A DNA stretch of 64,000 nt from Ceriagrion tenellum (GCA_963169105.1 OY720641.1:73855496-73919495); one strand, 5' to 3'; shown: positions 9,862 through 21,215, counted from the first letter of the stretch. Numbers and translations are program-made. Notes: generated by a model not told the origin, from the sequence alone.

Positions 9862-10890
9862 GATGCTTAATGTCTCCATGACTGTTTAATGTATATATGG
9901 ATAAATGTGTGAGAAACGCATGTTGTGAAAACGACGGTGTTTTGATTGGAAATGTACACTTACGAGTTCTTCTATATGCGGATGATGCTGTTTTGATCTC
10001 AGACAGTCAACTGGGATTACAGAAGCTCCTGTATAAGTTTTGTGAATCAACGGAGAGAATGGAATTGAAGGTAAATGCGTGCAAGACTAAAGTAGTAGTT
10101 TTCGATAAGGAGAAAGGGGACTGTATGATTAATGGTTAAGGTGTGGTGAAACTGTATGATGAAGGCGAATGGTGAAGTAATTGAACAGGTGGACGATTTT
10201 GTATACTTAGGTAAGATGCATGCGAAAGATGGAAGAATAGATGAGATAAAGAGACGTGCGAATGCTGGGAGGAAAGTTGTCGGTAGCATGTGGAGCATAT
10301 CAAGGAATGAGTGCTCGTCTAAGGAAGCGAAAATTGCCGTGTACAAAAGTGTACTTCTTCCCACTTTGCCATATGGTAGTGAAGCATGGGTATGTCCGGA
10401 TGGATATAAGAGTAGACTAAACGCCGTGGGTATGAGTTATCTGAGGAGTATTTGCGGCAAAAGTAGGATGGATAGGGTCAGGAATGAGTGGGTCATGAAT
10501 GAATGTGGGTTAAATGCCCCAGTAATGGACGTGTATGAAAGGAGTGTGCTTCGTTGGTTAGGCCATGTTGAGAGAATGGATGAGAGTCGAATAACGAAAC
10601 AGATATATGAGAGTAGAATGAATGGTGTGAGTGGTAGAGGTAGGCCCAGAAAGTTGGGGTTGAATGTGGTTGAGGAAATTCTTAGGAGAAGGAATATTAG
10701 GAGTCTTAAAAACAGGAGGGCGTGTATGAAACAGTGTATGGGAGTAAATGAGGTAAAAGAGATTTGCAAGGATAGGTCGGTATGGAGGAAATTATTGAAG
10801 CAGAGTTTGGTGTACAATTATGAATTAATGAGTGAAACATTTGGACTGTGCCTACCCCGAAAGGGAACGGCGTGATTAGTATGTATGTAT
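9862..10890 (+). pseudogene. LINE reverse transcriptase C-terminal half (family X), copy 1
   Basis: Two plus-strand frames cover the same protein. 9897-10139 encodes MDKCVRNACCENDG, the catalytic YADD box (LLYADDAVLISDSQ) and KVNACKTKVVVF. 10156-10875 continues with QVDDFVYLG, the LLPTLPYGSEAWV block, SYLRSICGKSRMDR, RWLGHVERMDE and the C-terminal GLCLPRKGTA. The YADD box is the metal-binding motif of reverse transcriptases; the rest is the thumb and C-terminal part of a non-LTR retrotransposon. A local insertion of ~30 bp near 10120-10160 (CTGTATGAT duplicated) breaks the frame relative to the copy at 14911-15728. The 3' end is a (GTAT)n run at 10878-10890. The 5' part (endonuclease, early RT) is absent: 5' truncation at about 9862. 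Clade uncertain. Confidence 0.85.
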
Positions 10891-12360
10891 GTACTTTTGA
10901 TATTTTATTGCTTAAAGTAATGTTATGATTCTTACGCATACAGGCGCATCAATATATGACGCTATCACTCGTAGCTTTCCGCATTGCATCGCATCTTCAT
11001 AATTAACAACATTGGTAGTAATTAATGCTGGAAAGTCTCAATTCTGAAGCTGATTCTGATGAAAACTCTACGGAAAAGGTTTCTCTGACGATATAAATTA
11101 TTAGCACGCTTTCCAATCATCTTGCAGCGATGAGCGAACATTGTAACAGTCATAACTTTGTCATACCGAACGTCCATTTTTACTCTCAAGTAAACATTTT
11201 AAAAATTTATTTCTGTTTTGATAGGTGGCTGAAGTTGAGTGGAGACATATTACTTGGCAAAAGTAAATTTTTAAAGAATAATCAAAAGAAATTATTCCTG
11301 GCCTTCCATCAATGATAATCAACTTTCGAATACATATGGAATAATTGTGTTGCATAGGTAATACCCAAGTTTATTGGGAAAGCATTGTTTTGTTGCGAAA
11401 TTTGATTTCCGAGATGTAATGAAGTCGTGTTTCGGTCAGCTTGTATTACTTCGTACATTAATCAAGCGGATGTTAGATTAGATGTTTTCAAAATATGAGA
11501 CATTACCGTATTGACTGGAAATGCAAGAATTTTTAAAATATAACATCGAACATGTAATAAATTACGGTTACTTTCATTGATAAAATATTGAAGTGTCATT
11601 CGTTGACTATTGCTCTGAACTCTTTCACAGGAATTATGTACTTCAATGTGTTTATAATTTTTTGATAGTTTACTGAATAAACAATAACAAACAGTCGGCT
11701 GAATATAATTAAGGGCCGGTGAAATAGATGGCTTATCTCAGCAGTGTATACTGAATGAAAGGTAACCCTTAAACTCTGGTGTATCAAATGTAATCGTTTG
11801 GACTAGGGGAAAATTACCCTGGTAATAGAAGGCCAAGAGAAGGTAGTAAACGACAGGGCCTTAAATTGAAACGTTTCGTCTAAATATTAAACAAAAATCT
11901 TTAATTTAATTAGAATATATAGCATAGCCCTTCACCAATGACTGTGAAAAATGGTGCCCATTGATCGGACCAATTGGCAGAAAAGAGCAGAAAAAACAAA
12001 GACCTATTAAATAAGGGAAACCTTACCAGTGTTTACCTGGGGAAATCTGATGAAGAAAACGGGCGGATGGAGTGTGTTTTAAGGAGTTATAGAATAGTAA
12101 AGACGAGGATGATTTAGGAGAATTACCTGTGCAACTAATCTATTCAATATTGCGAATTTGGGTTTTTCAATGGCCTCAATCTTGCTCTATTCTTGGCTCC
12201 ACCAGTTCTCTTCATCAGTGGTTGGAGGTCGAATCTTAAGTCATTGAATATACATTTTAATAACTTTTCAAGTAAGCCTGATAACACTTTTGTAACACAT
12301 TCCACCTAAGTACATCAATTTATGCATTGGAAATAACCATGTATGTTGTTATATAAATGG
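10891..12360. other. No gene recognised
   Basis: Between the two family-X LINE copies. AT-rich, no coding motif, no tRNA-like boxes. Confidence 0.4.
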
Positions 12361-12371
12361 TGCATGAATTA
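12361..12371. repeat. LINE target-site duplication, left copy
   Basis: TGCATGAATTA, repeated exactly at 15729-15739. The two copies bracket a minus-strand LINE plus the Tigger element inside it. The last LINE base is assigned to 12372, where the LINE's GTATG-type tail begins on the minus strand. Confidence 0.75.
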
Positions 12372-12440
12372 CATACATGCCAATCACGCCGTTCCCTTCC
12401 GGGGTAGGCACAGTCACAAAGTTTCACTCATAAATACATA
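12372..12440 (-). pseudogene. LINE family X, 3'-terminal piece (left of Tigger)
   Basis: The minus strand matches the end of copy 1 (10815-10885): GAGTGAAAC, CTGTGCCTACCCCG, AAGGGAACGGCGTGATT, then a GTATG-type tail. It is separated from its upstream part by the Tigger insertion. About 210 bp of LINE (equivalent to ~10608-10818 of copy 1) is missing across the junction, so the LINE had an internal deletion before or during insertion. Confidence 0.8.
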
Positions 12441-14910
12441 CAGTGGAACCTCGCTTAGCGAGCATAATTCGTTCCAGAACCTTACTTGTAAAGCCAAACA
12501 CTCGTTAAGCAAAACAGTTTTTCCCATACAAAGTAATGTAAAATTCGATAATGCGTTCCATGCCGAAAAAATACTCAAAATATTTTATGGATAACGTTTA
12601 TTCAAATAAAATTATATATACATTGTTAAGGAGCGTGATTCATCTTCCTCTTTTCTTCAATCGTGGAATTAACGAACCTGGAATGAGAATTCGATTTGTA
12701 GAAAACCAAAAAAATACGAAATAATTTATTCACTATTTATGATACAAACCAAATTCTTTTTTTTTGCTAGAAAGCTGTCTAGAGACATTTGTTTTTGCCA
12801 ACGCTTCATAATTTGGGGGAAATGAGACATCATTATCATTAAATAAATTAGTAGCGCGCATAGCCACTGCCGTATTAGGGTGATGCTTCTCATGTGTACG
12901 ATGCAACAGTTTCCCATGCTTTAAGCATTTCTCTTATTGCGCCAGAAGATTTTTGGTTTGCTGTTAACTCCTCCTCGGACAAACTCTCCTCCACAACTTC
13001 TTGCTGTGAAACACGATGTAACTCCATAAGCTATTCGGTGGTCAGCTCTTGGCCGTGCTCTTCCACAAGCTCATCGATATCTTTGTTATCCTCCTCCAGT
13101 CCCATGATCTTAGCCAAAGACGCAATCTCGTTGACGACAGGCTCCACAGATACTGTCTCAAACCCCTCAAAGTCACATTCGACAACGCTCTCCGGCAAAA
13201 GCTTCTTCTAAGCAGAAGTGATGGTTCTCCTGGTAACCCCTTCCCACGCCTTTTCGATCATCTCGGGGCAGGCAACGATGTGAAAGTGATATTTTCAAAA
13301 CTCTCTGAGAGTGAGATTAGCCCCTACGGTCACCTCAAAACAACGCTCGAAGAGCACTTTAGTGTGTAGAGCTTCTTAAAGTTAGAAATAACCAGTAGGA
13401 CCATAGGCTGGAGTAACGGAGTGGTGTTGGGAGGCAGAAACTAGACCTTGATGCATTTGAATTCTTCTAGGAGATCATCTTGTAATCCTGGAGGATGGGC
13501 AGGAGCGTTTTTCACAACAAGCAAGATTTGGGAGTGGTAGATTCATCTCAAGCAAATATATTTTCACAGAAGGACCAAACACTTCATTGATCCAATCAGT
13601 ATATAGGTCACGTGCCACCCAAGCCTTGTTGTTGGATCCCCACATCAAATTAAGCTTGCTCTTCTTGACTTTACACTTCTTGTAGGCTCGTGGAGTTTCT
13701 GAATAGTAAACAAGCAGTGGTTTAATTTTCAAATCGCCGTTTGCATTGGCACAAAATAGCAGCGTGGGACGGTCTTTCATTGGCTTGTGGCCGAGTAATG
13801 CATTATCCTCTGCTATTATGTAGGTTTGCTTCAGCATCTTTTTTCAGAAGAGACCTATTTCGTCACAATTGAAAACCTGTTGCGACAGATTACCCTGAGA
13901 ACCTACGAGCTTCTTGAAGTCACCGATGAAGTTCTCTACTGCCTTTGCGTCGGAGCTTGCTGCTTCATCGTACCTCACAACGCTGTGAATGCCGGGTCTT
14001 CTCTCCCACGACTTCCTTTAAATACTTCTTCTTCGGCCGTTGATGATGCTGGAGTCTTCTTAATGAGGTCGGCGAAAATCACTTTCGTCCTCTCATAAAT
14101 GATTTTCTCATTGAATAGTGTCGCCTTGTAGCTGCTTTTCGTTTATCCATATGAGAAGCAGCCTCTCAACAGCATCTAGAATACGTAACCGATGCATAGA
14201 TATTCTTGTCATTCCATTTGAAGCATCTATCACCTTAATCTTGTCCTTGTTCATGAGGATAGTGCAAATTTTTTTTGTAGACCGATTTTATGTGCGTGCT
14301 AGATCAGCCACGCGCACACCTCGTTCTCGCTTTTCAATGATTTGACGTTTCATTTCTACGGTTATTTTTATTCTCTTATAGCTGTATCCTTGCGGCTGTT
14401 TCTTCGGGGAAATTTTTGCAAGGGTAATTAAACTTTGCACAAAACATTTACAAATAATATGTCTGAACGCATGTCTGGAAAAATGTTTGATCACAAGCGA
14501 CACCAGGATCCTATCGGAACGAGTGATAAATACAGACTGATATAACAGGCATGAACGGTATGCTAATGGGGTGGGGGGACGTACAGGTCGTAAATCTAAG
14601 CACGCTGTCAGCAGCAGGCTTACAGCTAACGCATCCGTTCCTCGGCTGATTGGCTGATTGGTTGATTTCGAGACGTCAGGCGACTACAGTGCTCTGCTGG
14701 CCCTTTACAGAGCCCCCCGCACCGCTCTGTCTGACTCCCCTTTCCCACCGACCTTCGCTGTTACAGGCGTACAATCCAGTACTTCCGTTCCCCTCGTCAC
14801 TCGTTATACGAAACGTCCCTCGTTCAGCGAATCATTTTTTTTTACAATTTATTTTGCTCGTTATGCGAATTACTCGTTATGAAAGGTGCTCGTTAAGCGA
14901 GGTTCCACTG
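12441..14910 (-). mobile_element. Tigger-like (pogo group, Tc1/mariner superfamily) DNA transposon, full length, dead
   Basis: Inverted ends start CAGTGGAACCTCGCTTA at 12441 and its complement ends at 14910; the ends match over 24 bp with one difference. TA dinucleotides flank both ends (12439-12440 and 14911-14912), as expected for the superfamily. The 2,470-bp length fits autonomous Tigger elements. The transposase lies on the minus strand and is broken. The element sits inside a LINE, whose two halves continue on either side. Confidence 0.92.
12790..14475 (-). pseudogene. Tigger transposase (HTH / CENP-B-like plus DDE_1), inactivated
   Basis: Minus-strand order: N-terminal helix-turn-helix region near 14290-14420 (KITVEMKRQIIEKRERGVRV, then ADLAR); a CENP-B-type region near 14150; the DDE core from ~13880 (QVFNCDE, first acidic residue) through LLGHKPMKDR, TLLFCANANGD and KIKPLLVYYSE; then NAPAHPPGLQDDLLEEF near 13500 and LPPNTTPLLQPM near 13430; acidic C-terminus near 12960-13190 (EPVVNEIASLAKIMGLEED, VEEHGQELTTE). 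Breaks: a stop replaces Trp just after the first catalytic motif, a frame change near 13530, stops near 13466, 13210 and 13030. The Asp expected before NAPAH is Lys, so the second catalytic residue is also gone. It normally binds the inverted ends and cuts and pastes the element in the nucleus. Confidence 0.9.
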
Positions 14911-15728
14911 TATATCTGTTTCGTTATTTGAATCTCATCCATTCTCTCAACATGGCCAAACCAACAAAGCACACTCCTTTCATATATGTCCATTACTGGA
15001 GCATCTTACCCGCATTCAATTACTACCCACTCATTCCTGACCCTATCCATCCTACTTTTGCCGCAAATACTCCTCAGATAACTCATACCCACGGCGTTTA
15101 ATCTTCTCTTATGGCAATCCTGTCATATCCATGTTTCACTACCATATAGCAAAGTGGGGAGAAGTACACTTTTTTACGCAGCGATGTTCGCTTCCTTAGA
15201 TAGGCACTCATACCTTGATATGCTCCACATGCTACCGACCACTTTCCTTCCAGCATTCACACGTCTCTTTATCTCCTCACATATCCGTCCATCTTTCGCG
15301 AACGTCTTACCTAAGTACACAAAATCATCCACTTGTTCAATTACTTCACCATTTGCCCTCACCATACAGTTATTCTCCCCATTCTCCTTATCAAAAACTA
15401 CTACTTTAGTCTTGCACGCATTTACCTTCAATTCCATTCTCTCCGATGATTCACAAAACATATCTAGGAGCTTCTGTAATCCCTGTTGACTGTCTGATAT
15501 CACAACAGCAACATCCGCATAAAGTAGAATTTGCACGTTTGCATCTCCAATCGAAACACCGTCATTTTCACAACATGCATCTCTAACACATTTATCCATA
15601 AATGCATTACACAGCCATGGTGACATTACGCATCCTTGCTTAACGCCCTGTTTAATGACAAACTAATCATCAGAACCCCGTTAACTGTCACACTTGCCTT
15701 AGTATTATCATACATTACCATGAATGTA
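14911..15728 (-). pseudogene. LINE family X, RT C-terminal half (right of Tigger)
   Basis: Minus strand from 15728 downward: VMYDNTKASVTVNG, then a frame with CVMSPWLCNAFMDKCVRDAC, the catalytic box changed to YADV (LLYADVAVVISDSQ), KVNACKTKVVVFDKEN, QVDDFVYLG, NAGRKVVGSMWSISR; it continues through YGSE-W and the GMSYLRSICG and RWFGHVER-type blocks to the Tigger edge. The second Asp of YADD is Val, which alone would abolish activity. It is 5'-truncated at 15728 next to the target-site duplication. With copy 1 (9862-10890) it defines a family active in this lineage in the past. Confidence 0.85.
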
Positions 15729-15739
15729 TGCATGAATTA
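15729..15739. repeat. LINE target-site duplication, right copy
   Basis: TGCATGAATTA, identical to 12361-12371. It marks the 5' truncation point of the minus-strand LINE. Confidence 0.75.
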
Positions 15740-15889
15740 TATTATAAAATTTTTGTATCTATTAAACCATTGTTATGGCTTGGTTTTATGGCGCGGAATT
15801 CAAAATTTTCAAAATTTAAGCGAAAATCGTATCGTACGATTAATGTCTTAGGTGAGATTCGGACCCTAAACGTGCTGGTTGCAAACTTT

Positions 15890-16960
15890 CAAGTACATGG
15901 AGAGGGCACTTGCTGTGCTGGCCAATATAAGAAGCAGAAGCTAGTCCGCCATCTTCGTTAATCCTCATTTTCATTTATTGCTTGCGGGCTCACGTACTTA
16001 TTTTGCTATTTCAGAACGTTTTCCAACGACTACCACCTCCACCCTGCCACATTTCCAACGATAACTTACGAGAAATCAGCATGCATTTACTTTTTTATTG
16101 TGTATTCTCCTAGCATATTTTGTTTATTTATTTAAATTAATGATCACCCGCATTCTCGACGAAAACTATTGTAAAATCGAGTAGAATTCGTTGCACTAAG
16201 AAGTCAGTACGTGTATTAAGAGTATCTCCCCATAAGTTTCAATCAGATGGTTGATATTCTTGCTTTAAGGTAGTGCGAGCGAGATAGTACACTAATCATA
16301 ATAGTGACGATATTCGATATATATGTTTTCATTTCACCAGCTGTGAGACACACGAATTAAATATTGCATTATTAATGGTGCAATAAAATAGTTTTACAGG
16401 ACAGAAATTGTAAGTAATCAAATGAAAATATCAAAATAAGCCTTTAACTTGACTCATATTTTTCACGCCGTACGTTTGAAACTCCGTCAAACCGGAAGTT
16501 TTATTGTGATCTCGAAGAATTTACTGCGGTGGCAATATGATTAAATTTCAAAAGTAGTTGATAAATGACACAAGCTGCATAATGTTGATTTTTTGACGAG
16601 ATCTAAGTGTAGGAAATGCCTCATGTGTTAAATAAGGTCTCTCTGGAGTGCATACACGTACCATTTCCCATATAATGGGGCTGGTGTTTTTTGGCAAATA
16701 TCTTGGAAAGTAATGTGGCAAGGGATTGAATTTTATGTCAATGGAAGGGTGATACATTTGTCATTAAAATGAGACCAAATTTATTGATTTCTAGGTAAAA
16801 TGATATTTCGCTCAAACTACCTTAATTGCTCTAGTTCGTCCATTCCATCGTGCTATCCAAAGGAAATTAAGGAGAGAACAGGGTTGAACAATATGGTTGT
16901 TATTTTGGTTGTCAGGCTTCAATTTGATGACGTGGTGCCTTCTCCATCTACCTCTATGGT
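15890..16960 (+). repeat. Unclassified repeat family R3, copy 1
   Basis: Starts near ACATGGAGAGGGCACTTGC, continues AGTCCGCCATCTTCGTT, GCTTGCGGGCT, TCAGCATGCATT, GGTAGTGCGAGCGAGATAG, CAGCTGTGAGACACACGAAT, AGTAATCAAATGAAAATATC and TTGTTATTTTGGTTGTCAGG, ending near 16960. The same blocks in the same order occur at 62561-63605, and with a large internal deletion at 54760-55214; a weaker relative is at 28980-29165. No reading frame is shared between copies, so it is probably non-autonomous. I saw no clear inverted ends or tail to assign it to a class. Confidence 0.75.
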
Positions 16961-18843
16961 TACAAAGATGGTTTGCTATCGCTGCTGCGCAGCGGTCGGC
17001 CCGCTTGAAAAATTGAACCAAACTCTGGCATGGAGGTCGATTTCATTGAATGTGGCTTCGATGACATGGGCCGGGGACGACATTAATGCACCAAATGTGG
17101 AGAGGTGATGTCCCTTTCCTCGTTCCGCCTTCATTTCCCAGAAAGAGCCGTTCGTAGAAACTCAGCTGCGTAGGTTATGACGAGGGTGTGCCGAAGCTTT
17201 TGGCACTGACCCTTGTCCCTCCGATCGGGAGCCAAAATCTCATCCCACTAGAGACCACGCCATTGAGGAACACAATACGGAAAAAGAATATCATTGGCAT
17301 ATCCAAGGGCGTCATTAAGCCAACCCTTTACCATACTGAATTATGAAGATATTTACGGTCAACTCTGGCATTAAAATGGTGTTTTTTTCAGGTATCCTTA
17401 AGAGTATTCTTAATTTTATGTGGCATTATTACTAATTTACCAATTTAGATAGGCTTTTATGGAAGATGGGAGGTATCGTGCAGAATTTAATAGTTCTGTA
17501 CTTTCCCCTATCTCCTTGCAGTTTTTTCTTACGGGGGTTGTACACCACGGCCGATAACGCTTCTTCAGATGCCTTCGCGTTTTAATTTCACACATCTGTT
17601 CTGTTACTTAAAGCCAATCTGTCCACATCGGCCTCTGGAATAAGGATAGTTATTTAGAATAAGTGTTGCAAATTTTCGCCTTCAGCTTTTTACATAACTA
17701 TTTCGACCGCGGAAGAAACGTGAATTTGACAAAAATGAGTAATTTGCCATGACGCGTACGGCGTATATTCCTAAAAATATTTACACTTATTGTAATTGGG
17801 AATCCTTCGACTCTATAGTAATGGGGGAAAAGATTAATTTTCCGGACAAATCCCCGGGAACCTACGCCAATGCGTTTAATCCTGCAGGATTGCCAATGGG
17901 CAAGAGGGTGTGGAACCGGACCATTTAGGAAAAGGAGAGGGATGGGGTAATGGGTGGGTAGATTTAAAACCCAGACACAATTAGTTTGACCGCGTAATGA
18001 ACCAATAAGCCTGGTATTTCTTTTTGGCATCAGAAACCCGAAATTGCTTTATTGATAAAAGCTGCCTCAACTCTCCTTTGCCGATGCTTGAGCCCTCATA
18101 CGTTTACCGGCAACCATTTGAGCCCCCCACACCGCGAATGATGCGTGTTTTCGTAGGTCACCCCCCGCCACAAGGGTCGGTTGGATCGTTGGGGCAAACG
18201 CTGTCCGCGGAAGGCGAAAATGATTCCGATTCCATCCCAATTGGTTCCAATAGATGCTTGCCATAGGGAACATTTTGCCCAATATTCACACCGACAATTT
18301 GCCGCATGTTTGTGCCAAATACTTGGGCAATACGTTGGGCCGGGTCATAAGGACCTTACGCAAAGTCCATAAGCTACCTTCTGCGTTAGTAGGCTATTTT
18401 TTCGCTGGCACTATTTCCTTCGATGTCTCGGATACTATGTCCCCTTTTCTTCCGACCATCTTCCCAAGTAATTAAATAATTTCATTTTTTCCAGTTTTTG
18501 CACAACTTATGATAACACCAGCCTCGCTTTTTTGTCATTGAATACTCTTAAACTAATTTATTCTTAAAAAGCATCGAAATCTCAAATTCCCCGAATCAAT
18601 TTTTTCATGCATCCACTTAAGCCTGCAGTCCCTTGGACGATTGACCAGCCAGGGCATGATCGTCCTCAAATCTAAACGATTCCGCCAGCTTTCACCCTGC
18701 TTTCATTCCCCCATCAAGCCATATGTATGCTTGTCTCACCGTTTTTCTGACAAAAAGGTTGAGGAGCCAAGGGTACTCGATATGTCAATCATATACTTTA
18801 CTCCACTTTCTCCGGCGAGATATTGTAGAACAGCATATTTAAC
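16961..18843. other. No gene recognised; part is GC-richer
   Basis: About 1.9 kb. 17690-18480 is somewhat GC-rich, with overlapping open frames on both strands (minus 17698-18030, 110 codons; plus 18024-18266), typical of chance openness. Small TTGGGCAA/TTGCCCAA-type palindromes occur near 18280-18340. No family recognised. Confidence 0.4.
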
Positions 18844-19030
18844 AATGATACTCAAATGATTTCGTATTGTCTACCAAATTTATTTCAAACTCTTACAACA
18901 TGTGTTTCAACTGTTTAGCAGTCATAATCAGATTAGTCTTACCTGATGATGACTGCTAGACAGTTGAAACACGTGTTGTAAGAGTTTGAAATAAATTTGG
19001 TAGACAGTACGATATCGTTTGAGTATCATT
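18844..19030. repeat. Fold-back element with 82-nt arms
   Basis: Left arm 18844-18925 and right arm 18949-19030 are near-perfect complements (AATGATACTCAAA at the left edge, TTTGAGTATCATT at the right). Only ~23 nt separate them. The plus-strand centre and right arm form a complete hammerhead-like fold; the mirror motif on the minus strand has CTGATTA, a broken core. Resembles the inverted terminal parts of Penelope-like elements, without coding sequence. Confidence 0.8.
18937..18983 (+). ncRNA. Hammerhead ribozyme candidate, type I, all three stems
   Basis: Stem I 5' side TCTTAC (18937-18942); core CTGATGA (18943-18949); one extra T; stem II GACTG / loop CTAGA / CAGTT (18951-18965); GAAA (18966-18969); stem III C-ACGT-G with A-U; cleavage triplet GTT ending at 18977; stem I 3' side GTAAGA (18978-18983), which pairs with all six bases of the 5' side. 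Order and invariant bases agree with the hammerhead consensus. Two oddities: an unpaired base between the core A and stem II, and a G-U closing pair in stem II. Such ribozymes are established in Penelope-like retroelements; cleavage is inferred, not shown. Confidence 0.65.
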
Positions 19031-19168
19031 GCTATATAATATACTTCACTGCCTCAATGATTCGTCCTATTGGTGCAAAATAACATCGAGAGTCATAGAG
19101 CCCCAAATCATCAGTAATAACAGTCCATCGCCTTATTTTGGCAATCATTAGATTTGATTGTGACTTCA

Positions 19169-19640
19169 TCTACATCTACATAAGACCATGCGAGCCGCCG
19201 CATGAGCATGTGGCAGGGGGTGTTAGGACACTAGCGTGTAAAGGTGCAAAGGGTAAGGTTTTGGGAGGTGATATGGTGAAGTGTACTATGGGAGAGTTTT
19301 GAGTGGACCTCAGTTTTTATTTTTGTTACTTATTGAGAGTGATAAGAATTAATTTTTTCATCAATCTGCTCGGAAATACATCTCTCTTATTATATCACTT
19401 CTGTCGGACCTAGAGATGTTGTGAGGCATCAAAATAACATTCTCTGTGTCGCTCTAATACATACCTCTTCTGTATTTCTCAAGCAAACTTAGCCTGCCGT
19501 GTAGCCTCCGAGTCTCTAGCGGCTTCAAACTCAATCCTTCTAAATGCTCTGAAACATTATATGTTCGGCCGTTGCTGCTTTTATCGAAGCTCGCAGCTTT
19601 CCTTCGTATTTTATTTAAATATGCCGCCTATAACTATTGT
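19169..19640 (-). pseudogene. CR1-like LINE 3' end with gatgtag tail
   Basis: The plus strand begins CATCTACATCTACATAAG (the LINE tail reversed), then the GCGAGCCGCC..GTGGCAGGGGGTG block, then coding remains: CTCTGTGTCGCTCT (SDTENI), AGCCTCCGAGTCTCTA (ETRRLHA), ATCGAAGCTCGCAGC. In-frame words correspond to the segment that reads SQLLEGLGWEPLETWRLYA at 50967-51221. 5'-truncated and degraded. Confidence 0.75.
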
Positions 19641-19759
19641 GTAGCTCAGCGAATGCCTGGACAGAGCCACTGCGCACAGAATTCAGCATAAACTAGACAC
19701 AGGCTCAGAGGCACCGAATTTAATATAAGTCCCGAAATTTGATTTTGAGTATTCGGTGC

Positions 19760-20560
19760 TGATTACAGTGCTGAATTGAATGCTGACCTATGTATCGTGT
19801 AAAACGGCCTTACTACTCGAGCCCCGAGAATTCCCTCGGTGGTCGCAGATCGGCACGTCACTGGAGCTCGGACGACGCTTGGCTGGTCGCCGAGTACACT
19901 CCTAGACCTCCCCCCCCCCCACCCAGTTCTCCCCTTCCCCCGCTTCTCCCACCGGGAGTCCCCGGAGACGAGGAAGAATGCGCGGAAGATGCGACCGCAG
20001 CTTGCGCACGACTGGACTCCGATCTCGCCCGCGTCCGACACGGCCGGACTCTGGGGGGAGTAGCGACGTCTCCAGAGGGTGGGGATGGAGACGCGTTAGG
20101 GGACTCGCATCAAGTGGGAGTGGGGCGACCCTGACACCCACAGTAATCCCTCCCTCACTCCCCCCCCACTTGTCACCTACCCAGAGGGACGTCTGACCTA
20201 CTGCGGGCGCAGGGCGCCCTCGTTGTGCGGCCACAGGCGCCCAGCGCCACCTCCCGAGTCTTGTCTTCACTCGCGTCCGTACATACCGATGGACACGTTC
20301 TACGGGCGCGATGCTCTCCCTTTCTCCCGGGATGTGCGGCCGCCATCGCCCATGGCCCCTCTCGGCGACGCACCGGGAATTTCAATCGGGTGTGGTGGGG
20401 AGGTTGGCCCACGACGAGGTGGGGCGGAGCCGGTGTCGTCCGTGAACGATTTCGTACCACTGATAAACCCTCCGCTGCAGACAGGGTGGAGGATCTGATA
20501 AGCTGGGAGTGGCTTCCTAAGGGGGCGTCATTATCGCAAATCAGGACTGCCAACTCCCTT
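19760..20560. other. GC/CpG-rich block, function unknown
   Basis: A sharp change from AT-rich flanks: C-runs (19911-19922, 20161-20168), many CG dinucleotides, and long overlapping open frames on both strands (plus 20225-20581, minus 19902-20270 and 20173-20553), as expected where stop codons are rare by composition. Could be a CpG-rich promoter or first exon, or an unrecognised GC-rich repeat. No TATA box, splice consensus or protein motif that I can defend, so I make no gene call. Confidence 0.5.
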
Positions 20561-20794
20561 TTGGGAATACGACTTCTTTGAGAAATGAGGTCCGATCCGA
20601 TGTGGGATTAATCATGTGCATTTATTTACCCTGGCACACCTCTGGCGTCCCCTGACCAAAACTTCAGATTAAAGTGTCAAGAGGTAATCTCTGGACTCTA
20701 TTGTCCGTTGCTTTTGACGTAATGCGTGATTTTTACGTTTAAAAACATAACTTGTCCTTAACTTTAAACATATTGCGGGCCTAACTAACACTTT

Positions 20795-21215
20795 CATAAC
20801 ATCTGCAGAACAACCTTAAAGAGACTAGGATTTATCAAGCGTATAATTGGAAGGAACTCAGATGAAAAAGATACAGTGAGGTGCTACATTGCTCTAGATC
20901 AACCACATCTCGAATACGCCGCGAGCTTTAGAGACGTGTAACGAGACAGAAAAATTTAACAGAAAATGTAAACAAATAAAAAGGAAAACTGTGCGCTTCG
21001 TTAAAAACTACTACGAGCATAGGGAGGTCCTAGAGATTTGGAGACTACACGGAAGGCTAAGTTTTCTTTAGAAATTCAGAACATCTGTGTTTCAGAGCGA
21101 CACAGAGAATATCAGTTTGACACCTCAATAAATCTCTAAGTCCGACGGAAGCGATAAAAGAAGAGAGATAAATTGCCCAACAGGTAGATTACTAAATTCG
21201 TTCTTTACACATTTA
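20795..21215 (+). pseudogene. CR1-like LINE 3' part, left of mariner
   Basis: The plus strand encodes broken pieces of the same C-terminal region as 50967-51221: KRIIGRNSDEK-like, PHLEYAAS, ENCYE/TTTS, EIWRLHGRL, FQSDTENIS, then 3' UTR. It ends at a TA target where mariner inserted; the LINE's last ~75 bp resume at 22535. Several frame breaks. Confidence 0.75.

Noticed and set aside
17698..18030. 110-codon minus frame as a gene
   Set aside because: No recognisable domain; GC-richer patch with an opposing open frame next to it.
20225..20581. 118-codon plus frame as a gene
   Set aside because: Lies in a GC-rich block where several frames on both strands are open; openness is explained by composition.
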